From contig DHUL01000094.1 in assembly GCA_002409145.1 (NCBI GenBank), positions 11,249 to 36,877 of the forward strand: a stretch of 25,629 bases of DNA. The letters are read 5' to 3'. This document shows positions 7,622-15,434 of this stretch, piece by piece (positions within the stretch are counted from its first letter, which is position 1; every line of letters begins with the position of its first letter). The translations under genes and the position numbers were made by a program. Under the pieces are notes generated by a model that saw only the letters and a program-made list of their open reading frames with translations, did no database searches and was not told where the DNA came from. The stretch comes from Bacteroidales bacterium UBA5235 (GTDB lineage Bacteria; Bacteroidota; Bacteroidia; Bacteroidales; VadinHA17).

Positions 7622-8365
7622 TTACTTTCCTATTCTTACCACAACCGAGTCAGCTATCTGAAGCGCGGTTGTTATTGTAGTCAGGTCAGTGAAGAGCTCA
7701 CCCGTCGCACCCGTCGGATGGCCGTGGCCGACCGGCCTGAGGAGATACCTGTCTTTCAAACCTGACATATCAACCGTACCCTCGTAAACAACAGCAGGCT
7801 GGGCGTTGAACAGGTAGTTCCTGTCGCCCGGGAACTTATCGTTGGTCCAGTACTCATTCCAGTCCCAGTTCTGGTTTACCTCGAACATAACCCTGAAGCG
7901 GGCCGGCAGCGGGTTGTCTGCCCGGGTCTTAAGCACAAAACTGGTAGTTGGCGTTGCCCCGCTGTATGCGTCAGGTACCGGGTTTGACGGATCGGGCATA
8001 AAAAGCCCGTCATCTGCCCTGATACCACGCTTGTGCGACCAGTATGGAAGTGTCTGGGGAGCACGCTTGGCTGCTTCCACCCACTTGCCGGTGGCATTTG
8101 ATCCGTATTTGAAAACGCCGGTCGCAACAGCCTTCGGGACAAACAGTGTCTGAATGTAGCTGCCATTTTCGTCCTCAAGCCAGACAGCCATGAGCGGGTA
8201 ATAAAGCGAGGGGCCTCCGTAAAAGCTTACCTCAATCTCTTCGCCCTGACCTGAAGTATTGGTAACGACATCGGTCATTGTCTGCCTCTTCAACAAGTTG
8301 GAAGCTGAAGGCTTTGATGAACACGATGCAAAAAGTACCGTCAATAGGATTATAAAGCATTTCAT
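7622..8365 (-). CDS. Predicted lipoprotein, DUF2271-like
   Basis: The 247-residue protein has a short hydrophobic signal ending in FASCSS, consistent with lipid attachment at the Cys near residue 15, although Phe at the -3 position of the lipobox is not ideal. The body has motifs that resemble DUF2271 periplasmic proteins: YYPLMAVWLEDENGSYIQTL, a Trp-rich middle (KWVEAAKRAPQTLPYWSHKRG), and VPDAYSGATPTTSFVL. This family assignment rests on pattern memory and should be checked. The biochemical role is unknown; some relatives lie near iron-uptake or flavin-transfer genes. It starts 13 bp after the TonB-dependent receptor gene, so the two are probably one unit, and it converges with the MerR gene. 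Confidence 0.6.
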   Translation of the reverse strand: MKCFIILLTVLFASCSSKPSASNLLKRQTMTDVVTNTSGQGEEIEVSFYGGPSLYYPLMAVWLEDENGSYIQTLFVPKAVATGVFKYGSNATGKWVEAAKRAPQTLPYWSHKRGIRADDGLFMPDPSNPVPDAYSGATPTTSFVLKTRADNPLPARFRVMFEVNQNWDWNEYWTNDKFPGDRNYLFNAQPAVVYEGTVDMSGLKDRYLLRPVGHGHPTGATGELFTDLTTITTALQIADSVVVRIGK

Positions 8366-8378
8366 CTCTTACAGTTTT

Positions 8379-10772
8379 TTAGATTTCAATTATTATCCCA
8401 ATGGTGGGAAGCACTGTTCCGGCTTCTGCCTCAATATACTTCAGCAGGTACCGCTCCGGATCAATTGGATTGACAACCGGTGCCCCGGCTGCATCGGTCT
8501 GCAGCACAAGTATATCAGGCTGGTCAGCTTTGAAGTTGTATACATTCTGCACATCAGCGTAGAGCATCAGAGACCATTTGTCGAAATAGAACTGCTTGTC
8601 AATACGCAGGTCGAGCTGATGGAATCCTTTCAGCCTGTTGCTGTTGAAACGGCTGTAATCGAGGTACCCCTGCCCTGTCACTTTCCATGCGTCAATGTAT
8701 GACGACTTGTCAGTGTCATAGGGTGTGTACGGTGCACCGCCCACATATCGCCACCGGAAACCGGCGTCCCAGCTTTTTCCTATGCTCTTTGTGGCAGTCA
8801 CGCTTATAAGATGCCTGTTGTCCCAGGCTGTAGGTATGTATTGCCCGTCTGATCCCTCGAATTCGCTGCGCACGTAGGTATAGGAAAAGACCATGTTCAG
8901 TCCTTCAAAATCCCTGGCCCGTCCCATGAGCTCAAATCCGTAAGCCCTGCCAACGGCTGTTGAAGTAAGGGGCTCATTGCCAAAGATTCCGTAACCGGCG
9001 CTCTTGGTTGAGAGGGGGACCTGATCAGCCAATGAGAAGGGGTAATCGGAATAGCTTTTGAAGAATCCTTCAAGGGTAAACTGGAGTCTCTCATCCGGAA
9101 CCAGTTCAACACCGCCCACAATATGATCTGAGGTGATATATTTCAGGTCGTTCTCCCTGTTGATATAATTGCCTTCATTGTCGCGCAACCCGAGTGAGGT
9201 ATATGACGGTAACTGGTAATATCTTCCTGCATTGAAATTGAGATTCATCTCACCAGTCAGGGCATAGGATGCCGAAAAACGTGGTGATATCTGTGTCAGC
9301 GGGTTTGCCATCCCCTTTGAAAAGGTATTGGCATCGGTACGCAGACCTAACGAAAACTTCAGCCTCTCATCAACGAATGAACGGCTGAGCTGCCCGAATG
9401 CAGCATACTTGAAGAAAACCAGGTTGGAGTTGTAAAGCTCTGTCTCCAATCCGTCTCCTGCAAAAAACTGACGGTAGGTGTCATTGCGGTACCTTGACAT
9501 CTCTGTGCCCGCTCCGTAGCTCAGTCTAAGTGAATTAGGCCAGACGATGGTACGCTCATACCTCAGGCGGATGTCTCCCTCCCCGCTCTGATAGTCATAG
9601 GTTTTATTAGCAGGATTGGAATCATCATTGTTTAAATATTTGTACTGAGTGTTGTTCAAATAATTACGACTCAGTACTACCATGTCAGAGCCGTTTGAGC
9701 GGAAATGCCTGTAAACGGCGCCCACGGTGTAACTGTACTGCTCCTGGGTGGGAATGTAACCCAAAATGTAACGCTGGTACTCAGTCTCATTGGCTTCAAG
9801 GTTAAGGCTGAAGTCGTCCTTTGCCCCGATGCCCAGTACGGTAAGCTCATTCTTCTGGTCAAATTTCACTTTGTACTTGAACTGGAAATCAGTATAGGTG
9901 GGAAGGAATGGCAGGCCGATAGCCCCGAACAGGAACTGAAGGTATGATCTCCGGGCCGAGACAATCAGTGAACTGTTCCCGCCAACAGGGCCGTTAAATG
10001 TCAGACCCAGGTCAGAGGCGCCAACGGTTGCCCTCAGCGATCGCTTTTCACGATTCCCTTCTATCAGGGTAAAGTCCATAACCGAGCTTAATGCATTACC
10101 TCGCGATGCCGGAAAAGCCCCTGAAAGAAAATCAACCGACCTGACGAAGTCAACGTTAATTATGCCGGTTGGTCCTCCGGAAGAGCCCTGGGTGGAGAAA
10201 TGATTGAGATATGGAATCTCAACGTTATCAATGAAAAACCTGTTCTCATTCGGCCCTCCTCCCCTGACAATTACATCATTCCTGAAAGCAGGGGTGGACG
10301 CAACACCGGGGAAAGACTGGATGACACGTGATATGTCACGGTTTCCGCCTGGATTGAGCTCTATCTCCTGAATCCCTATGATCCTTGCTGAGACAGGGCT
10401 CTCAACCGACTTGCGGAAGGGTGACGGTCTGACAATGACATCACCTACTTCCACTACAGTGGCCTCGAGGGGGATCATAAGGTTGACCTCATTGTTGTTT
10501 GTGACCATGACACCTTCAGTAACATAAGTCTTGTATCCCACTGAAGATATCCTCAGTTCCACAAAACCCGGCCTGATGCCTGTGAACGTGAAATTTCCGT
10601 CAAAATCTGTCATTGCCCCGGTAGTGGTGTTCCAGATGACCACACTTGCAAAGGGTACCGGCTCATTGGTGGCCGCATCGACCACCTGGCCGCGGATGAC
10701 ACCTCCTCCTTCCTGGCCGGAGAGGCTGATATAAATAAAGGTCATCACCAAAAGTAAAACGCTTCGTTTCAT
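8379..10772 (-). CDS. TonB-dependent outer-membrane receptor
   Basis: This is a 797-residue barrel receptor driven by TonB. The ATG at 10770-10772 gives a clear signal peptide (MKRSVLLLVMTFIYISLSGQ); the frame extends upstream only through a TTG that would add eight polar residues. Residues about 25-105 form a carboxypeptidase-regulatory-like domain (IRGQVVDAATNEPVPFASV, DGNFTFTGI, VGYKTYV). The plug follows, with ISRVIQSFPGVAS, RNDVIVRGGGPNENRFFIDNVEIP and SVMDF. The remainder is a beta-barrel with aromatic-rich strands (NRHLISVTATKSIGKSWDAG, QLDLRIDKQFYF). It is not a SusC: there is no SusD next to it and it lacks the usual SusC N-terminal signature. The substrate cannot be read from sequence; the downstream lipoprotein gene may be its partner. 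Confidence 0.93.
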   Translation of the reverse strand: MKRSVLLLVMTFIYISLSGQEGGGVIRGQVVDAATNEPVPFASVVIWNTTTGAMTDFDGNFTFTGIRPGFVELRISSVGYKTYVTEGVMVTNNNEVNLMIPLEATVVEVGDVIVRPSPFRKSVESPVSARIIGIQEIELNPGGNRDISRVIQSFPGVASTPAFRNDVIVRGGGPNENRFFIDNVEIPYLNHFSTQGSSGGPTGIINVDFVRSVDFLSGAFPASRGNALSSVMDFTLIEGNREKRSLRATVGASDLGLTFNGPVGGNSSLIVSARRSYLQFLFGAIGLPFLPTYTDFQFKYKVKFDQKNELTVLGIGAKDDFSLNLEANETEYQRYILGYIPTQEQYSYTVGAVYRHFRSNGSDMVVLSRNYLNNTQYKYLNNDDSNPANKTYDYQSGEGDIRLRYERTIVWPNSLRLSYGAGTEMSRYRNDTYRQFFAGDGLETELYNSNLVFFKYAAFGQLSRSFVDERLKFSLGLRTDANTFSKGMANPLTQISPRFSASYALTGEMNLNFNAGRYYQLPSYTSLGLRDNEGNYINRENDLKYITSDHIVGGVELVPDERLQFTLEGFFKSYSDYPFSLADQVPLSTKSAGYGIFGNEPLTSTAVGRAYGFELMGRARDFEGLNMVFSYTYVRSEFEGSDGQYIPTAWDNRHLISVTATKSIGKSWDAGFRWRYVGGAPYTPYDTDKSSYIDAWKVTGQGYLDYSRFNSNRLKGFHQLDLRIDKQFYFDKWSLMLYADVQNVYNFKADQPDILVLQTDAAGAPVVNPIDPERYLLKYIEAEAGTVLPTIGIIIEI

Positions 10773-10840
10773 TTTTGTTAAGATTTCATGAAACAAAACA
10801 ACCGGATAGTAGTTTTGTTTAACTATTGTTGCTTTTTTAT

Positions 10841-11818
10841 CTACAAAAGTTTCTTGAAGTATTCCTCCTCCCGGTCAAGGTTGAGAAATGGTGCCCTGTT
10901 TCTAAGGTCGTTGATCTTGTCAAGCATTGCGTTGGCGAACGGAGTTGTTTCAGGCTTTGCGCCAGAGATCCGGTGGGCCATTGCGCGGGTGATTCTGGCT
11001 GCCTCGTTCCAGAGTCTCAGAGTGTGGGCTGAGATAAATATACTGCTGAATTTTTCCCATACGTAATCGATTGCCGTCTCTGAGGGATGAACCATATCAG
11101 AGGCATAGTAACGATAATCGCGCAGTTCATCCATGAATATCTCGTAGGCCGGGAAGTAACCCTCGACAGCAGGGTGAGAAAGCAGTTCCTCTGTTGCTAG
11201 CAGAAGTTGTGCCTTGCTCAGCTGGTTCGCATGGGCGCCGTCACTCAGGTGGCGGACAGGACTGACAGTAAACCATACCTTCAGTGAGGGATTGGCCTCA
11301 GCCAGACGATCGAGTGTCTCCCTCCAGCGTGCGGCTATTTCTGACCATGATGCCTGCCTTCGGACGAAGAGCGATGATGGCAGCTTGTGGCAGTTGGACA
11401 CTATGGTTCCGCTCTCTTTGAGAGTATAAATATAGGAAGTGCCGAATGTTACGAAGAGGAATGAAGCCTTCCTGGTGAAAACAGAGGCGGAGAGGCTGAC
11501 TTCATTCAGTCTTTCAATCAGTACATCACGCTCATATGATGAAAAAGCGGTGTGATGATCAAGGCTCAAGTACCTGTTCTGGTGAAGATAAATATCTTTC
11601 CCGGTGTAGATATGCCCGGCGATGAACCTGTCAACAGCACCAGCCACTGAAAATGGATTGAAGAGGGTGCCGTGCGGGTTGGTCATCACCGGAAGCTTGC
11701 CGGCTGCCATCCGGTAACCAATCTCGTTGGCGAAGCATGATCCAAGAAACATCACCGGAGTTTCATAACTGATCTCCGATGCTGCGGCAGGCAGTTGCAC
11801 CCCGGTAAGAAGGTCCAT
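10841..11818 (-). CDS. GSCFA-family protein (probable SGNH-type hydrolase)
   Basis: The family takes its name from the motif seen here at the N-terminus, FLGSCFANEIGYRM (about residues 24-38). From the ATG at 11816-11818 the protein has 325 residues. Further motifs are NPHGTLFNPFSVA, VTFGTSYIYTL, VWFTVSPVRHLSDGAHANQLSKAQ and, near the C-terminus, YASDMVHPSETAIDYVWEKF. The latter contains a Asp-x-x-His like the catalytic Asp-His pair of SGNH/GDSL hydrolases, with the early Ser of GSCFA as a likely nucleophile. There is no signal peptide, so it is probably cytosolic. The substrate is unknown. It starts 13 bp after the alpha/beta hydrolase gene, so the two are probably co-transcribed. Confidence 0.88.
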   Translation of the reverse strand: MDLLTGVQLPAAASEISYETPVMFLGSCFANEIGYRMAAGKLPVMTNPHGTLFNPFSVAGAVDRFIAGHIYTGKDIYLHQNRYLSLDHHTAFSSYERDVLIERLNEVSLSASVFTRKASFLFVTFGTSYIYTLKESGTIVSNCHKLPSSLFVRRQASWSEIAARWRETLDRLAEANPSLKVWFTVSPVRHLSDGAHANQLSKAQLLLATEELLSHPAVEGYFPAYEIFMDELRDYRYYASDMVHPSETAIDYVWEKFSSIFISAHTLRLWNEAARITRAMAHRISGAKPETTPFANAMLDKINDLRNRAPFLNLDREEEYFKKLL

Positions 11819-11831
11819 CACTGAAACGCAT

Positions 11832-12644
11832 TTATATTAATGTGTCCATCCACTCAGTGATGAAGTCGAAGTGCTCCTCCTTAAGCGGATCATTGTGCAG
11901 CTCATGGTAGCCTTCGTCCCACAGTTTCAGGGTGGCGCGTGGTGCCAGGCCCGCCACCTGCACTGACCCTGACGGAGAGGTGATCATGTCATTGCGCCCA
12001 TGTGCCAGCAACAGAGGAACGGTGATCTCATGGGCATGTGCCAGGGTCTCTTCCGCGGCAGATGACATCCAGAGATAGAGCCCGGCAGAGATCTGACCGT
12101 GCACCAGCGGGTCACTCCGGTAAGCTTTTACAACCTCCGGGTCACGCGAGAGGTACTCAGTCTTCAGCCCTGACGACTGGGTCATGCCCGGCATCAGTGT
12201 ACCGGCTGCCTTTGCGAGAAAAACCTTCAGGGGAGGAGGTGTTTCAGAAAGGATAACCCAGGGTGAAGTCACAATTGCACCAGTCACTGACGGCTTTCTG
12301 CGGATGAGATAGTTGAGTACTATTCCCCCCCCAAGGCTGTGGCCATAAATGAAGAGCGGTACGCCCGGGAAGCTCAAGGCAGCCTCGCTGAGTAAACTAT
12401 CAATGGTGTCATAAACCTTCTCAGGCGATGGTATCACGCCCCAACGGCCGGGAGTATGCCCGTGGCCCGGCAAATCAATCGCCAGGAGAGTCACCCCTCT
12501 CTCATTGAACCGTTCAGCCCATTTCTTGTACCTGCCTGCATGCTCACCCAGGCCGTGGATAAGCAGAATGACCGACCGTAGCTCACCTGCAGCATCAAAC
12601 TGGTAAAATGCTGTTTTTCCTGAGGGTAAATTTCTCAATTCCAT
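11832..12644 (-). CDS. Alpha/beta hydrolase, monoacylglycerol lipase / lysophospholipase type
   Basis: The protein of 270 residues (from the ATG at 12644; a GTG two codons upstream is also possible) has the full alpha/beta-hydrolase set. The oxyanion-hole region is LLIHGLGEHAGRY, the nucleophile elbow is YGHSLGGG with Ser about residue 103, the acid is Asp in AHGRNDMITS, and the His is in EGYHELHNDP. HGLGEHAGRY and DLPGHGHTPGRWG are hallmarks of the serine aminopeptidase S33 / lysophospholipase branch. There is no signal peptide. The likely substrate is a monoacylglycerol or lysophospholipid, by family resemblance only. It precedes the GSCFA gene by 13 bp. Confidence 0.9.
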   Translation of the reverse strand: MELRNLPSGKTAFYQFDAAGELRSVILLIHGLGEHAGRYKKWAERFNERGVTLLAIDLPGHGHTPGRWGVIPSPEKVYDTIDSLLSEAALSFPGVPLFIYGHSLGGGIVLNYLIRRKPSVTGAIVTSPWVILSETPPPLKVFLAKAAGTLMPGMTQSSGLKTEYLSRDPEVVKAYRSDPLVHGQISAGLYLWMSSAAEETLAHAHEITVPLLLAHGRNDMITSPSGSVQVAGLAPRATLKLWDEGYHELHNDPLKEEHFDFITEWMDTLI

Positions 12645-12650
12645 AGCCAC

Positions 12651-13003
12651 TTTTTTGTAAAGATAATCAAAAGCTCTGAAGCGCAGAACGGGGTAACCAC
12701 AGTAGAGTGATGAACAGGATCACCATGTCCCTGTCAGCCTGTATCACATTGTTATTGTGTTGTTTAGGTAATACATATTTACTTCCTCCCCTCTCCTTCC
12801 ATTCAGTCCCGGTCAGGCCCGAATTATAAAAATACCTGTTTATCTTAATTTAGACATCATACTTTTATCTGCCTGATTTTGTTTGAATTGGAATTTAGAA
12901 AAGTGGTTGTCCGGGCTGGCTTTAACAATATTTTAAGATATTAAGATTTGGATATCCGAATATCAATGTTTAACTTTGTGTCAACAAACAAAAAAACAGA
13001 GAG
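12651..13003. other. Divergent intergenic region, hydrolase gene / ECF sigma gene
   Basis: This gap of about 350 bp holds the consensus promoter of the sigma-factor gene at its right end. On the minus strand TATCTTTA at 12658-12665 resembles a -7 element for the hydrolase gene but would give almost no leader. I see no tRNA, repeat or convincing small gene in the middle. A 39-codon frame at 12710-12829 has a hydrophobic N-terminus but no supporting evidence. Confidence 0.6.
12947..12978 (+). promoter_or_regulatory. Bacteroidetes-type promoter of the ECF sigma factor gene
   Basis: TTTG at 12947-12950 (the -33 box) is followed after 20 bp by TAACTTTG at 12971-12978, an exact match to the TAnnTTTG -7 box used by the primary sigma factor of Bacteroidota. 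Transcription would start near 12985, giving an A-rich leader of about 20 nt before the ATG at 13004. Confidence 0.8.
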
Positions 13004-13510
13004 ATGACTGCACAGGAATTTACATCAAGTATAATAGGTCTGAAGGGCAATCTTCAGAAGTATGCCCTGAGTCTCACCCTCGACCGTGACAATGCCCTTG
13101 ATCTCGTCCAGGATACCTTTCTCAAGGCAATACAGAACCAGGACAAATTCGTGGATGCCACGAATCTCAAGGCCTGGGTATTCACAATAATGAAAAACAC
13201 CTTCATCAACAATTATCGTCGCAAGATGAGGGAAAACACGATGATGGACGGAACGCAGGAGCTATACTATCTCAATCTCCCCTCTGACAAGGGAGGCATT
13301 TCCCCCGAATCTTCATATGCAGGCAATGAAATTGAGAAGGCCATTGACGGACTGCATGAAGACTACCGTCTCCCCTTCCGTATGCATATCGACGGTTTTA
13401 AATACGAGGAGATTGCCGAGAATCTCAATCTTAAGCTCGGCACGGTCAAGAGCCGGATTTTCTTCGCACGCCAGAAACTCATGAGTGTTCTTAAAGATTA
13501 CAATGGTTAG
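13004..13510 (+). CDS. ECF-type RNA polymerase sigma factor (RpoE-like)
   Basis: The 168-residue protein has the two sigma domains of the ECF group. Region 2 spans about residues 14-80, with the core-binding helix ALDLVQDTFLKAI and NLKAWVFTIMKNTFINNYRR. Region 4 spans about 108-163, with YEEIAENLNLKLGTVKSRIFFARQKL as the -35-recognising helix-turn-helix. No anti-sigma factor gene is adjacent: the next gene, 124 bp on and behind a terminator, encodes a MuiA-like envelope protein. The promoter is of the housekeeping type, so auto-activation is not evident. In Bacteroidota, ECF factors of this size without a partner are common, so regulation at the level of abundance is possible. Confidence 0.94.
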   Translation: MTAQEFTSSIIGLKGNLQKYALSLTLDRDNALDLVQDTFLKAIQNQDKFVDATNLKAWVFTIMKNTFINNYRRKMRENTMMDGTQELYYLNLPSDKGGISPESSYAGNEIEKAIDGLHEDYRLPFRMHIDGFKYEEIAENLNLKLGTVKSRIFFARQKLMSVLKDYNG

Positions 13511-13531
13511 GTTAAACAGATGGTAATGAGG

Positions 13532-13567
13532 AACTGCCGGAATGCAATTGTCCGGCAGTTTTTTTTT
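13532..13567 (+). terminator. Rho-independent terminator of the ECF sigma factor gene
   Basis: A perfect 9-bp stem (AACTGCCGG at 13532-13540 with CCGGCAGTT at 13552-13560) and an 11-nt loop run into nine T. It lies 21 bp past the stop codon. Confidence 0.93.
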
Positions 13568-13586
13568 CGGCAGGGTTCTTGTCATC

Positions 13587-13618
13587 TTTGTTCATAAATC
13601 TCTTTTTCGATAACTTTA
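13587..13618 (+). promoter_or_regulatory. Promoter of the MuiA-like gene
   Basis: TTTG at 13587-13590, a 20-bp spacer and TAACTTTA at 13611-13618 match the Bacteroidota promoter pattern with one change in the last base of the -7 box. Because it lies just after the sigma gene's terminator, the MuiA-like gene is likely transcribed on its own. The start codon is only 17 bp downstream, so the leader is very short. Confidence 0.55.
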
Positions 13619-13634
13619 TAAAAATTTCAATAAA

Positions 13635-15242
13635 ATGAAAAAATATCTCTTCGTTGCGTTTTTTGCCATAGCGCTTTGTTCTTCCACTATGGAGGGGCAG
13701 GAAAAATATATCCAGGTCCCTGTAAGTCATGTTACTGTCTTCAGTCATGGTGCACAACTATCAGGTGATGCAGCCGTCAATCTTCAACCAGGGACATGGG
13801 AGTACGTTGCCGGAGGTCTTTCGCCATATATCGATCCCAACAGCATTCAGGTCAGGGGTGAGGGTGATTTCATGATAATGGGTGTGACTCACCGTAACAA
13901 TTACCTGGAGAATCCCGCAGAGTCAGATGAAATCAGTACTCTGCGCGACAGGATAAAGGCTCTGCAGGCCAGGATCGAGGACGAGGAAACTGCCACAGAG
14001 GTGCTTCTGGAGAGGGAGCGTTTCCTCAAAGCCAACTATGACGTTGTTAGCCAGAAGTCGACCATATCACCTGACCAGTTGAAGGCTCTGATAGACATTT
14101 ATGGTACAGGCATGGAGGATGTAAAAACTGCAATTCTTAAAAAAACCAGGATATTAAAGGATTATAAGGAGGAAAAGGAAAAACTTGACCAGCAGCTTGC
14201 TGGCACCATTGACCGCTCCAGGATGCCCACAGGCGAGATTGTCATGACCCTTTCCGGCAGCAAGCCCGTAACCGGGAAACTAATAATATCATATGTAGTA
14301 ATGAATGCAGGATGGCAGCCGGCATATGATATCAGGGTTGATGATATTACCGATCCGGCCGTGATCATCTATAAGGCGAATATCTGGCAGAACAGCGGTG
14401 TTGAGTGGAAGGATGTAAAAATCAGTCTCTCCAATGCTGCACCCATGACAGCCGGCTATCTGCCCGTTCTTAATCCGTGGTTCATAGATTTCTACCAGGA
14501 GTATGCCCTTAATGAAGTGGTCATAAGGGGTTACGGAACAAAGTCCAGACCTGTTGCACGTGAAGCCAAGGCAGAGGAGGCAGTGATGGACCTGGAAGCC
14601 AGCGCTCCCATGCCTGTTACAGTGACCGAGTCAAACATCAGCTTCAGCTTCGATATTAATGTGCCCAAGACAATTGCTTCAGGCGGCAAGCCGGAGACTG
14701 TAGAGATCCAGAGGCTTACAGTACCCGCCACCTACAACTATGCCGTAACTCCCAAGCTTGCCAGTTCGGCATACCTGATGGCGTATATCACGGAATGGGA
14801 TAAATACAACCTCCTGCCGGGTGAGTCGAACATCTACTTCAGCAACACCTTCACAGGCAAGGGATACATCAATACCGCGGAACTGACTGACACCCTGCCG
14901 GTGTCTCTCGGCGCCGACAACAGTATTACCGTGAAGAGGGACCGACGTACCGATTTCACATCGCAGAAACTGATCGGGGCCAACAGGGTTGAAACCTTCT
15001 CATTCCTTATCTCTGTCAGGAACAACAAGAGCAAGGCAGTGACTGTAAGGCTTCGTGATCAGTTGCCGTTGCCACAGAACAGCGATATCACCGTTGAAGC
15101 CGTTGAGCTAAGCGGCGGCAAGCATAACAGTGCAACGGGTGAGGTAATATGGGACCTTCCCGTGGCACCCAGGGAAACCAGGGAAGTTGTATTTACCTAC
15201 AGTGTGAAGTACCCGAAGAACAAGAAAATTGTTCTTGAATAA
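13635..15242 (+). CDS. MuiA-like exported protein (DUF4140/DUF4139)
   Basis: This 535-residue protein starts with a signal peptide (MKKYLFVAFFAIALCSSTMEGQ) and is probably periplasmic or outer-membrane-associated. Residues about 27-110 form the N-terminal DUF4140 domain (VSHVTVFSHGAQLSG). A coiled coil follows at about 95-195, and then DUF4139, a beta-rich domain to the end with the typical LIISYVVMNAGWQPAYDIR and ANIWQNSGVEWKDV motifs. The C-terminus (VTFTYSVKYPK-like) is as in the family. The name comes from a proteobacterial mucoidy inhibitor; the molecular function is not known. Between the two halves of DUF4139 lies an Ala/Glu-rich insert with LNEVVIRGYGTKSR (residues 292-305), which resembles a motif of SusC-type receptors. 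The gene stands alone. Confidence 0.88.
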   Translation: MKKYLFVAFFAIALCSSTMEGQEKYIQVPVSHVTVFSHGAQLSGDAAVNLQPGTWEYVAGGLSPYIDPNSIQVRGEGDFMIMGVTHRNNYLENPAESDEISTLRDRIKALQARIEDEETATEVLLERERFLKANYDVVSQKSTISPDQLKALIDIYGTGMEDVKTAILKKTRILKDYKEEKEKLDQQLAGTIDRSRMPTGEIVMTLSGSKPVTGKLIISYVVMNAGWQPAYDIRVDDITDPAVIIYKANIWQNSGVEWKDVKISLSNAAPMTAGYLPVLNPWFIDFYQEYALNEVVIRGYGTKSRPVAREAKAEEAVMDLEASAPMPVTVTESNISFSFDINVPKTIASGGKPETVEIQRLTVPATYNYAVTPKLASSAYLMAYITEWDKYNLLPGESNIYFSNTFTGKGYINTAELTDTLPVSLGADNSITVKRDRRTDFTSQKLIGANRVETFSFLISVRNNKSKAVTVRLRDQLPLPQNSDITVEAVELSGGKHNSATGEVIWDLPVAPRETREVVFTYSVKYPKNKKIVLE

Positions 15243-15265
15243 CAGGTGATTGCAAATTCTTGACA

Positions 15266-15307
15266 AACGAGGTTATCAACAGCTGTTGATAACCTCGTTC
15301 ATTTTGT
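15266..15307 (+). terminator. 34-bp perfect palindrome, probable terminator of the MuiA-like gene
   Basis: From 15266 to 15299 the sequence is a perfect 17+17 palindrome with arms AACGAGGTTATCAACAG and its complement. It begins 23 bp after the stop codon. The following CATTTTGT is a weak T-tract, so termination is plausible rather than certain. In RNA it would form a very stable hairpin. Confidence 0.6.
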
Positions 15308-15397
15308 ACCAATGCATTGTCTTACAGTCATATATCGTTGTTCAAAACTCGGTTTATTTTATGTTACTTTCTTCGTCGTATTATTACCCTGAAAAAC

Positions 15398-15428
15398 TTG
15401 ACCGGAACGGGTTATAAAGTTATATTTG
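15398..15428 (+). promoter_or_regulatory. Consensus promoter reading into a gene-free region
   Basis: CTTG at 15397-15400 supplies the -33 TTG, and after a 20-bp spacer TATATTTG at 15421-15428 matches TAnnTTTG exactly. No reading frame follows for 600 bp on this strand, and the DNA downstream looks like a folded RNA. The predicted start of transcription is about 15435. Confidence 0.75.
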
Positions 15429-15434
15429 TTCTAC

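Noticed and set aside
12710..12829. 39-codon plus-strand frame with a hydrophobic N-terminus before the ECF gene
   Set aside because: It lacks a ribosome binding site and recognisable relatives, and such short frames occur by chance.
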